From the NCBI GenBank assembly GCA_964407525.1, contig CAYOWC010000135.1:1-12289 (forward strand): a stretch of 12,289 bases of DNA, written 5' to 3'. The notes under the pieces are model-generated. The model made no database searches, was not told the origin of the DNA, and saw nothing but the letters and a program-made list of their open reading frames with translations. Both the position numbers and the translations under genes were made by a program. The DNA is from DUZB01 sp964407525 (GTDB lineage Bacteria > Desulfobacterota > DSM-4660 > Desulfatiglandales > Desulfatiglandaceae). Shown one piece after another: positions 6,107-12,260 of this stretch (position 1 is the first letter of the stretch; every line of letters begins with the position of its first letter).

Positions 6107-7426
6107 TTAGTTCATAAGCACCTTCGGCAACCACAGGCACAGCTGTGGAAAGAGAATAAGGGTAATCACCACCGCAATTTGAAGAAAGACAAAAGGAATA
6201 ATTCCCTTATACATCTCCATCAGATCCAGGCCGAGATCCAGGCCCTTCAGGTAAAAAATGGAGTAGGCGAATGGCGGCGAAAGGAACGATATCTGCAGAC
6301 TCGTGCAGATCACCAGACCGACCCAGAGTGCATCAAAACCGAGGCCGAAAAGGATGGGCGAAAAGATAGGCACAACAATCAGAAGAATCCCGATCCAGTC
6401 GATAAACATGCCAAGGAAAAGAATAATTAGCAGCATGGTTATAAAGATACCCCACCTGTCTAAACCCAGGGACATGAGAAAATCGGTAATGACCTGACCG
6501 CATCCCGCGCTCAGAAAAGCGCCGGTAAACAGGTTAGCGGCAACGGCAATAAAAATAATCATTGCTGTAATCCTGATCGTGATAAAACAGTTTTCTTTGA
6601 AATTCTTCCAAGTAAGCTGTTTGTAGATCACACTCAGGAGGGTAGCGCCTATGGAACCTACGGCGCCCGCTTCCGTAGGGGAAGCAACCCCCATAAGAAT
6701 GGATCCCAGTACAAGAGCCACCAGTAAAGCGGGCGGAAGAAGATATTTGAATCCCATGATCAAAGATTCCATGGAAAAAAAATTCAGTCTCTCTTCCGGA
6801 GGAAGGCTTGGTCCAAGTTCAGGGTTGATAAAACACCTGATCAGGATATAGGCGATATAGACAACGCCCAGAAGGACCCCCGGAATGACCGCTCCGGCAA
6901 ACATCTGAATCACCGATACACCAGCCATGGGCGCATAGAGGATAAGCATAATACTGGGCGGAATAAGAATCCCAAGAGTTCCTCCGGCGCAGACACAGCC
7001 GGCGGCAAGAGACTGCTTGTACTTGGCGTTGAGCATGGCAGGAACAGCAAGGAGACCAATGGCTGTCTCTGAAGCGCCTACCACCCCTGTGGTGGCCGCA
7101 AACATGATGGCAAGAGCAACCGTTGCAACGGCCAGCCCGCCATTGACCCCGCTCATCCATTTATGAAGCACCTGAAATGCTCTCTCCGCTACCCCCGAAG
7201 TCTGCATCATAGTCCCCATGAAGATGAAAAGGGGAACAGCCGCCAGGATATATTCAGATAGGGTACCCGACATGATTCGCATGGGTATCATGTAAAGGAA
7301 GGCCTGACCGGAGGTGAGCAACCCGAATACAAGCCCTACCGTACCGACACCCAGGGCAATGGGAAAGCCTGTCAGCAGAATAAGGAGACTCAGGAGCATA
7401 AGAATAGTTGTCAGCTCAGGACTCAT
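6107..7426 (-). CDS. dctM: TRAP transporter large permease subunit (DctM family)
   Basis: The protein has 439 residues from ATG at 7426, which has AGGGGG a few nt upstream. It is very hydrophobic, with about 11-12 membrane spans through its whole length. DctM is the ion-coupled elevator subunit that moves the substrate, delivered by DctP, across the inner membrane using a Na+ or H+ gradient. The family signature GGTLGILIPPSIMLILYA lies at 148-165, and a related second-half motif, LGMFIDWIGILLIVVPIF, lies in the C-terminal half. The length is slightly above the usual 425 or so, owing to a soluble stretch around 200-220. The start overlaps the end of dctQ by 11 bp, so translation is probably coupled. 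Membership is certain; the substrate is not. Confidence 0.96.
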   Translation of the reverse strand: MSPELTTILMLLSLLILLTGFPIALGVGTVGLVFGLLTSGQAFLYMIPMRIMSGTLSEYILAAVPLFIFMGTMMQTSGVAERAFQVLHKWMSGVNGGLAVATVALAIMFAATTGVVGASETAIGLLAVPAMLNAKYKQSLAAGCVCAGGTLGILIPPSIMLILYAPMAGVSVIQMFAGAVIPGVLLGVVYIAYILIRCFINPELGPSLPPEERLNFFSMESLIMGFKYLLPPALLVALVLGSILMGVASPTEAGAVGSIGATLLSVIYKQLTWKNFKENCFITIRITAMIIFIAVAANLFTGAFLSAGCGQVITDFLMSLGLDRWGIFITMLLIILFLGMFIDWIGILLIVVPIFSPILFGLGFDALWVGLVICTSLQISFLSPPFAYSIFYLKGLDLGLDLMEMYKGIIPFVFLQIAVVITLILFPQLCLWLPKVLMN

Positions 7427-7928
7427 GTTTTCCCCCTTTGACCACAAAAAGTATATTTCTCAGAAAATCTACCAGCCCTTGCAGGAAAAACAGCACCAGC
7501 CCGAAAACAATCACCATTTTAAACGGTCCGATTAGGGGTCTCCATGCACTGGCTGACGACCGTTCTCCGTTCATGAGCGACCACCACGCGTGGTCTCCGC
7601 ATTTCCAGATCAGCACAATGAACAGTGGGAAAAAAAGGAAAATATAGCAGATGATATCCATGATCGCCCTGCCTCTCTTTGACAAGCGTCCATAGAGCAG
7701 ATCCATCCTCACATGCCCGTTGGTATAATGACAATAGGCAGCCCCTAAAATAGCATAGCTCCCATACAGCATGATCGCCATATCATAAGCCCAGAAGTTG
7801 GGAATGTTGAAAAGATACCGCACGGTGATGTCGTAACCGATAGCGAGAGTCAGGATCACCACCAGAAAACTCGCCCATTTGCCCACCAGATCACTGGTGC
7901 GATCAATAACGTGAAAAAATTTTTCCAT
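7416..7928 (-). CDS. dctQ: TRAP transporter small permease subunit (DctQ family)
   Basis: The protein has 170 residues from ATG at 7928. GGAGG lies 5 nt before it, whereas the longer frame would need a TTG at 7964. Four membrane spans are visible, at about 17-34, 45-65, 90-110 and 130-155, which is the family topology. The RYLFNIPNFWAYD stretch (31-43) is the typical start of the second span, and GHVRMDLLYGRLSKRGR (70-86) is the usual cytoplasmic-loop pattern. DctQ holds and stabilises DctM in the inner membrane and is essential for transport. The gene lies 87 bp after dctP and overlaps dctM by 11 bp. Its ribosome-binding site is inside a hairpin (7932-7954), which may limit expression relative to dctP. 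Confidence 0.94.
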   Translation of the reverse strand: MEKFFHVIDRTSDLVGKWASFLVVILTLAIGYDITVRYLFNIPNFWAYDMAIMLYGSYAILGAAYCHYTNGHVRMDLLYGRLSKRGRAIMDIICYIFLFFPLFIVLIWKCGDHAWWSLMNGERSSASAWRPLIGPFKMVIVFGLVLFFLQGLVDFLRNILFVVKGGKHES

Positions 7929-7931
7929 TTT

Positions 7932-7954
7932 GGCCTCCGCAAAAGGCGAAGGCC
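7932..7954 (-). promoter_or_regulatory. Hairpin covering the dctQ ribosome-binding site
   Basis: On the minus strand GGCCTTCGC pairs with GCGGAGGCC across a CTTTT loop: nine positions with one mismatch. The right arm contains GGAGG, the ribosome-binding site 5 nt before the dctQ start. In RNA this stem would hide the site. TRAP systems need far more binding protein than permease, so a brake here makes sense. The structure is seen in sequence; the effect is inferred. Confidence 0.55.
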
Positions 7955-7960
7955 ACTGCC

Positions 7961-8008
7961 CCAAAATTTATCAGAGGCAGCAGCCTGCCTTTAAACCCGG
8001 AATTTTGG
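7961..8008 (-). promoter_or_regulatory. Nested inverted repeat after dctP
   Basis: The outer arms are CCAAAATT (7961-7968) and AATTTTGG (8001-8008), a perfect 8-bp pair. Inside, AGGCAG-CAGC-CTGCCT (7975-7990) forms a 6-bp stem with a 4-nt loop. It begins 8 nt after the dctP stop and may protect the 3' end of the dctP message or cause partial termination. It has no clear T-run, so it is not a standard intrinsic terminator. Confidence 0.5.
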
Positions 8009-8015
8009 TAACAAA

Positions 8016-9068
8016 TTAATGCGGAAGATTGTAGGTGGCATGGTACGGGTACCACCTCGCTCCAAACGCCTTCTGGGATTCCCAGACTTTGGCAAAAAAC
8101 TTATCTTTAGACGCCAGTTCATCCAGGTATTCATGCGCCCATTTCGTAAATGTCTTGACCGTCTCAGGATCCATAACCACGGTGGTTACGCCTTTGCTTT
8201 TGAGAAACTCGACCGCTTCCACGTTTTTCTTTTCAGTCCAGAGCCAGTTGTCTAACCTCATCTGGCCAATTGCTGCAGCCAACGGGGCTTTCAGATCTTC
8301 AGGTAATGCGTCATACGCTTTCTGGTTAACCACCAGTTCGATCTGGGAACAGGGTTGATGAATACCCGGGAGCATCACATATTTACAGATTTCCCAGATG
8401 CCCAGGGTCTTGTCAAAAGCAGGAATGCTGTATTCAGCCGCGTCCAGAACGCCTCTCTGCAGATTAGGCATAATTTCCCCGCCCGGAACAAAAATAACGG
8501 ACATACCATGTTTTGCCAGCACATCTCCCATAAGGGGCATCATGCGCATTTTGATCCCTTTAAAATCCTCGATGGTACGCAGAGGCTTTTTCGACCACAT
8601 GAAATTTTCCATGGAAATGGGATCGCTCGGAAAAACCTTTACTTTGTAGCCGTATGTGTCATACATCTCCTGGTACAGTTCCTTGCCGCCGCCCTCATTC
8701 AACCACATCTGCATATCTAAGGCGTTGAACCCACCGGGGATCGAACAAAACAGCGGGGCAACCGGGATTTTCCCAACCCACTGGCCTGCATATCCATAAT
8801 TTGCCTGGTACACGCCGTCACTGACAGCCTTAACTCCCTCAAACGGCGGGACCAGAGAACCGGCCGGGAAAACTTCCCAGACCAGTCGACCGTTTGTTGC
8901 TTTTTTCACTGCAGCAGCCAAGCGGAGTAATGTATCGTGGTACAACATGCCGGCCGGCACAAATCCCTGTACTTTCCATTTGATAACTTTGTCCTTGGCC
9001 AGACCGGTGGTGGTCCACAGCAACAACATGGCGATGACCAAAAATGCCTTCAACAAATTTCTTTTCAT
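8016..9068 (-). CDS. dctP: TRAP transporter periplasmic substrate-binding protein (DctP family)
   Basis: The protein has 350 residues from ATG at 9068, with GGGAGG 8 nt upstream. A longer frame to 9215 adds 49 residues of AT-rich intergenic translation and is rejected because the signal peptide would become internal. The signal peptide is 1-24 (MKRN, then a hydrophobic core, ending TGLA before KDKV). The mature protein shows the family pattern: FPAGSLVPPFEGVKAVSDG (67-85), the conserved ligand-carboxylate arginine within GIKMRMM (R175), and GVLDAAEYSIPAFD (206-219), which resembles the AAEW-x-GP region of keto-acid-binding members such as TakP. A carboxylic acid ligand is therefore likely; a 2-oxo or hydrophobic acid is a guess. 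The gene is first in the operon dctP-dctQ-dctM. Confidence 0.95.
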   Translation of the reverse strand: MKRNLLKAFLVIAMLLLWTTTGLAKDKVIKWKVQGFVPAGMLYHDTLLRLAAAVKKATNGRLVWEVFPAGSLVPPFEGVKAVSDGVYQANYGYAGQWVGKIPVAPLFCSIPGGFNALDMQMWLNEGGGKELYQEMYDTYGYKVKVFPSDPISMENFMWSKKPLRTIEDFKGIKMRMMPLMGDVLAKHGMSVIFVPGGEIMPNLQRGVLDAAEYSIPAFDKTLGIWEICKYVMLPGIHQPCSQIELVVNQKAYDALPEDLKAPLAAAIGQMRLDNWLWTEKKNVEAVEFLKSKGVTTVVMDPETVKTFTKWAHEYLDELASKDKFFAKVWESQKAFGARWYPYHATYNLPH

Positions 9069-9407
9069 TTCAAAAACCTCCCGAACCGATGATTGTTTTG
9101 TTTCGAATGTCAACAAATAAATCAGCCTGAACAGATCCACCTCCTTTCGTCGAAATATTTCCTTACAAATAACAACAAAACCGCTTTTATTCAGGTATAT
9201 CTTCTGGGTCTTCATTACTACTCATTCTTGATTTTGTCAAATAATGCTTTCATATTTTGTGAAATATTTCCCTATTATGTTTCCTTACAGGAAACCTGAC
9301 AAATTCATAGTCTTTAAAAACTGTTGACAACAATAGTCTTGTTCAATAAAGGTCATTAATTATTCGAAAAGTGAAGAAGCGGAGGAAAGACACCGGAGAT
9401 AAAAATC
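9069..9407. promoter_or_regulatory. AT-rich divergent control region of dctP and the glycosyltransferase gene
   Basis: This 339-bp space holds the start regions of both divergent genes. The perfect 10-bp palindrome GAAATATTTC occurs twice (9152-9161 and 9261-9270), each time followed by C. The 10-mer TTTCCTTACA also occurs twice (9158-9167 and 9280-9289), the second copy inside the inverted repeat GTTTCC-TTACA-GGAAAC (9279-9295). ATATTT-TGTG-AAATAT lies at 9252-9267. Candidate -35 boxes are TTGACA on plus at 9324-9329, with a poor -10 (TAAAGG), and TTGACA on minus at 9240-9235, with a poor -10 (TAATGA). I see no sigma-54 type site. The repeats look like operator sites; which gene they control is unknown. 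Confidence 0.5.
9279..9295. promoter_or_regulatory. Operator-like inverted repeat GTTTCC-N5-GGAAAC
   Basis: A perfect 6-bp inverted repeat with a 5-bp spacer, carrying in its left half the repeated word TTTCCTTACA. It is 113 bp upstream of the glycosyltransferase start and about 210 bp upstream of dctP. The size suits a dimeric helix-turn-helix regulator, but none is encoded in the window. Confidence 0.4.
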
Positions 9408-10520
9408 ATGGGTGGAAAGAAATTATCCTACAGAAGAACTGTCCTTCTCATCATAGACTTGAACTCGGGAGGGGCAGAATGGCAATTGGCCCGCCTTGCA
9501 GAATCGATCCACGCACATGAAATGTTTTCGATTTTGGTTGTGGGGATGAATGGCCGCGGGGAAGTCTATAAATGGTTGAAAAACAGAGGCATTCCTACTT
9601 GTTGTCTGGACTACAGCAGGCCTTTTCAGATCTGGAAACTCATAAAGCTATTCCGGGTTTTTCGTTCATTCAAACCGGATATCCTCCATACATGGATGTT
9701 CCATGCCAATATCTTGGGGAAAATCGTCGGAAAGCTCTGCGGAATCAGATACATTCTGGCGTCCCTTCGAACCGCGGAAAAAGAACGTCCGCACCACGTG
9801 ACGCTTGAAAGAAGCACAGCCTTTCTGAATGACAGGATTCTTTGCAACTCCACGGGTGTAAGAAATTTTGCAGCCCGAAGAGGATTTCCCCAAAAAAAGC
9901 TGAAGGTAATACCCAATTCCTTTGACTCTACCCTGTTTCATTTCTCACGACGCAATTACACATATGGGAATTCATTTAAAATTTTGTTCTTAGGACGCAT
10001 TAATCCGCAGAAAGGCCTAGAATATCTTATTGATGCAGCTGCGCAACTGAAATCATGGAACCACCCGTTCACCATTGACCTCACGGGAAAAACCGAAGAA
10101 CCATACAGGAGCCAACTGAGAAGACAGATCGAAACCTTCGCTGTGGAGTCTATCGTATTCTGGAAACCTCCCATCAAACATACGCAGATACCAGACTTGC
10201 TGTCCCAATATCACCTGCTCGTCCTCCCTTCTCTCTGGGAAGGAATGCCCAATGTAATCATGGAAGCCTTTGCCACCGGATTACCCGTTGTTGCAACCCG
10301 CATTGGTGGAACAAACGACCTCGTAACTCACCAGAAAACAGGGCTCCTGGTGCCCCCTTCCAACAGTAGGGAACTGGCAGACAGGATTTGTTATGCGATG
10401 GAGAATTATGAAACCATGCAGGGGTTTGCGGAAAACGCCAGGGACCATCTTTTATCGAACTATTCGCACAGCACTATCCGGGATGCCTATTTTGGCCTCT
10501 ATGAATCTTTAGGCGCCTAG
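9408..10520 (+). CDS. Family 4 glycosyltransferase (GT-B fold)
   Basis: The protein has 370 residues from ATG at 9408, with GGAG about 10 nt upstream, and is the only plus-strand gene here. GT4 enzymes transfer a sugar from a nucleotide-sugar donor with retention, usually onto polysaccharide or lipid-linked acceptors at the inner membrane face. The N-terminal Rossmann domain (about 10-180) has the acceptor-side loop LNSGGAEWQL (18-27) and PDILHTWMFHANILG (90-104). The C-terminal Rossmann domain begins KILFLGRINPQKGLEYLIDA (191-210). The EX7E motif is EGMPNVIME (E278 and E286), followed by GLPVVATRIGGTNDLV (291-306). There are no membrane spans. It ends on the same CTAG that ends the convergent gspF. 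The carbamoyltransferase nearby may modify the same glycan, but this is a guess. Confidence 0.93.
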   Translation: MGGKKLSYRRTVLLIIDLNSGGAEWQLARLAESIHAHEMFSILVVGMNGRGEVYKWLKNRGIPTCCLDYSRPFQIWKLIKLFRVFRSFKPDILHTWMFHANILGKIVGKLCGIRYILASLRTAEKERPHHVTLERSTAFLNDRILCNSTGVRNFAARRGFPQKKLKVIPNSFDSTLFHFSRRNYTYGNSFKILFLGRINPQKGLEYLIDAAAQLKSWNHPFTIDLTGKTEEPYRSQLRRQIETFAVESIVFWKPPIKHTQIPDLLSQYHLLVLPSLWEGMPNVIMEAFATGLPVVATRIGGTNDLVTHQKTGLLVPPSNSRELADRICYAMENYETMQGFAENARDHLLSNYSHSTIRDAYFGLYESLGA

Positions 10521-11743
10521 CGAATCATCTGGTTCATCTCAAAGATGGGAAGCAGAATTGAGATAACGACAAAACCTACCACAAGGCCCATAACAAGGAT
10601 CATAATAGGTTCCAGCATGGAGGTCATTGCAAGGGTCTGAGATTCCACCTCCCTTTCGTAAATGTCTGCTACCCTGTTCAGCATGTTCTCAAGTTCACCA
10701 CTTTGCTCCCCGACAGAGATCATCTGGAGCGCCACAGGAGGGAACCAGCGGCTTCGACCAAGCGATGCTGCCAGGGCTTTTCCCGTGCGAATCTCTTCTA
10801 TGGCATCATCAATCACTTTGCCAATCAGAGAGTTGTTCACGATATTCCGGACGATTTCCAGCGCGGAAAGAAGGGGTACCCCATTTTGAAGGAGCGTACC
10901 CAATGTCCTCGAAAATCTTGCCACCGCGATTTTCGTGGTAAGCGTCCCCATAATCGGGGAGCTGAGTTTCATCCTGTCCCAGATGGCGCGACCTTTTGGT
11001 CTCATTATGGCTTTCTTCATAAGAAACACCCCACATGCCAGGCAGAGTACAAGTATCCACCAGAATGACTTCAGAAAGTTGCTTGCGTTTATAAGAAGAA
11101 GTGTCGGCAAAGGAAGGATCTGATTCATTTCACTGAAAATTTTTGTAATGTTTGGTACGATGAACACAATAAGGGAAAAAAGCACCAGAAATCCAATGAT
11201 GGACATAAGTACCGGATAGGCCAGTGCGGCTTTCAAACGCCCTGTTAGAGCCACCTGGCGTTCACTGAATTCGGCCAGTCGATCCAGCACAAGATCGAGG
11301 GAACCGGAGGCTTCTCCCGCCCGCACCATATTGATATAGATTGGAGAAAAGACTTTCGGATGCTGGGACAACGAAAACGCCAGGCTGTTTCCCTGGTTGA
11401 CTGATTCCTTGACCTGAACCAGGATCTTTTTTAGCACAGGGTTGGCAACCTGCCTCGTCAAAGCGTCCAGAGATTCAACAAGTGTAACCCCGGCCCCGAT
11501 TAAGATGGAAATCTGCCTTGTGGAAGCGGACAATTCAGCAGGTTTCACCCGCTTGATCAGAAAGGACCCGGAGAAGGAACTCGAAGCCTGTTCTTTTGAA
11601 GCAGACAGGGATTCTTTCATTTCTACAGGAAAGATTCCTGATGACCGCAGCTTCTGTCTCGCGGTTACAGGACTGTCAGCATCAATGATGCCACTCTTTT
11701 TCCTGCCTGCCCTGTCAAGGGCACTGTATTCATAGACCGGCAT
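10517..11743 (-). CDS. gspF: Type II secretion / type IV pilus inner-membrane platform protein GspF
   Basis: The protein has 408 residues from ATG at 11743, with the canonical beginning MPVYEYSALDRAGRKKSGII. GspF forms the inner-membrane platform that couples the GspE ATPase to pseudopilus assembly. Two T2SSF repeats are present: about 72-195, with LTRQVANPVLKKIL and ending in LKAALAYPVLM, and about 275-398, with FSRTLGTLLQNGVPLLSALEIV and GEQSGELENMLNRVADIYE. Each is followed by hydrophobic span(s), giving the usual three (about 170-195, 222-245 and 375-400). It ends FEMNQMIR, close to the typical FEM(N)xMI end, so it is complete. Unusually, gspE does not precede it: a 280-bp space and a small membrane-protein gene do. 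There is no clear ribosome-binding site. PilC-type proteins are related, but the length and ends favour GspF. Confidence 0.93.
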   Translation of the reverse strand: MPVYEYSALDRAGRKKSGIIDADSPVTARQKLRSSGIFPVEMKESLSASKEQASSSFSGSFLIKRVKPAELSASTRQISILIGAGVTLVESLDALTRQVANPVLKKILVQVKESVNQGNSLAFSLSQHPKVFSPIYINMVRAGEASGSLDLVLDRLAEFSERQVALTGRLKAALAYPVLMSIIGFLVLFSLIVFIVPNITKIFSEMNQILPLPTLLLINASNFLKSFWWILVLCLACGVFLMKKAIMRPKGRAIWDRMKLSSPIMGTLTTKIAVARFSRTLGTLLQNGVPLLSALEIVRNIVNNSLIGKVIDDAIEEIRTGKALAASLGRSRWFPPVALQMISVGEQSGELENMLNRVADIYEREVESQTLAMTSMLEPIMILVMGLVVGFVVISILLPIFEMNQMIR

Positions 11744-11757
11744 GATAAACCATTTCG

Positions 11758-11785
11758 GATTGCAGATTGCGGATTGCGGATTTCA
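11758..11785. repeat. Heptad tandem repeat GATTGCG x4 in the gspF leader
   Basis: Four head-to-tail 7-bp units: GATTGCA, GATTGCG, GATTGCG and GATTTCA. They lie 15-42 nt upstream of the gspF start, inside the expected 5' leader, where no Shine-Dalgarno sequence is seen. Gain or loss of units could arise by replication slippage. Confidence 0.7.
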
Positions 11786-11794
11786 GCAGGGAAA

Positions 11795-11822
11795 ATTATA
11801 TCACGAAATCCTCATAAGTCTA
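11795..11822 (-). promoter_or_regulatory. Candidate sigma-70 promoter of gspF
   Basis: On the minus strand a perfect TATAAT (11800-11795) follows TAGACT (11822-11817, 4 of 6 matches to TTGACA) at a 16-bp spacing. The transcript would start near 11788 and have a leader of about 45 nt carrying the heptad repeat. A second, weaker pair lies further upstream (TTGTTA, 16 bp, TATTCT, around 11850-11880). Confidence 0.45.
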
Positions 11823-11946
11823 CATGTTGTGGGGTTCTACCGTATCTTTAGAATAACAAATAGGGAGATTTTAACAAGGCGGGGGAGTAAACAAAGGCCG
11901 TTTGAAGAGGGGGGATGTTTCAGTAAGTTCCCTTAAGATTCACGGA

Positions 11947-11976
11947 CAGCCCTGTTCTTCCATGAGAGCAGGGCTG
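11947..11976. other. Strong hairpin with 12-bp stem
   Basis: CAGCCCTGTTCT (11947-11958) pairs with AGAGCAGGGCTG (11965-11976) across the 6-nt loop TCCATG. Eleven pairs are Watson-Crick and one is a G-T wobble. It lies 48 bp after the stop of the small membrane-protein gene and upstream of the gspF promoter boxes. No T-run follows on either strand, so it is not a standard intrinsic terminator, but it may mark the 3' end of the small gene's message. Confidence 0.55.
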
Positions 11977-12023
11977 CAGCTAACCATATTGAGTGGACTT
12001 ATCACAGCCGGGGCGGACAGCAA

Positions 12024-12182
12024 TCAAAGATGCCTTTCCCGCATGAATCCAAAAAGCTGTAAAACCGTTTTGATACCGACAACGGTCAACCCGGTTCCCA
12101 CAATTCCGAGAGCCAGATAAAGTAACCCGAAGAAAACTATATATTCAACATTCCACTGCCATTCAAAAGAAAATGGTGTCAT
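12024..12182 (-). CDS. Unrecognised small single-span membrane protein (52 aa)
   Basis: I found this frame by reading the minus strand. ATG at 12182 is preceded by AAGGAG at a 7-nt spacing, the best ribosome-binding site in the window, and the frame ends at TGA 12024-12026. The protein begins MTPFSFEWQWNVEYIVFFG, has one long hydrophobic stretch (about 14-38) rich in Gly, Leu and Val, and ends basic (FMRERHL), suggesting an outside-in orientation with a periplasmic aromatic N-terminus. I do not recognise a family. It could be an accessory subunit of a membrane complex, since small proteins with an aromatic N-terminus and a single helix often are; that is only an analogy. An operator-like inverted repeat lies 60 bp upstream. 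Whether it belongs with gspF or stands alone is unclear: the hairpin and separate promoter boxes between them favour separate transcripts. Confidence 0.75.
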   Translation of the reverse strand: MTPFSFEWQWNVEYIVFFGLLYLALGIVGTGLTVVGIKTVLQLFGFMRERHL

Positions 12183-12229
12183 CGTATTTCTCCTTGCCCC
12201 TTTTCAAAATTATTCCGGAAGAGGATTTA

Positions 12230-12260
12230 ACTATAATACCCGTGAATGACTTCCATTCAC
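12230..12260 (-). promoter_or_regulatory. Operator-like perfect inverted repeat with -10 box upstream of the small membrane protein gene
   Basis: GTGAATG (12242-12248) and CATTCAC (12254-12260) are a perfect 7-bp inverted repeat around ACTTC. Immediately downstream on the minus strand is TATTATAG (-10 candidates TATTAT at 12238-12233 or TATAGT). The repeat would cover the -35 and spacer region, a usual place for a repressor. The TGAATG half-site resembles operators of TetR-type acyl-CoA-responsive regulators such as Bacillus FadR, but that is resemblance only. The plus strand also shows TATAAT (12232-12237), so a plus-strand promoter cannot be excluded. Confidence 0.5.

Noticed and set aside
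9139..9147. Full anti-Shine-Dalgarno complement AAAGGAGGT on the minus strand
   Set aside because: No ATG, GTG or TTG lies at a usable distance downstream, so I cannot tie it to a gene; it is probably chance or a relic.
9069..9215. 49-residue extension of DctP
   Set aside because: The clear signal peptide starts at ATG 9068 behind GGGAGG; the extension is AT-rich control DNA.
10703..11068. 121-residue plus-strand frame opposite gspF
   Set aside because: It is antisense to a well-conserved gspF frame, with no family pattern; such long antisense frames also occur opposite the other genes here.
11902..12120. 72-residue plus-strand frame near the right end
   Set aside because: It overlaps the hairpin and is antisense to the small membrane protein, which has the far better ribosome-binding site.
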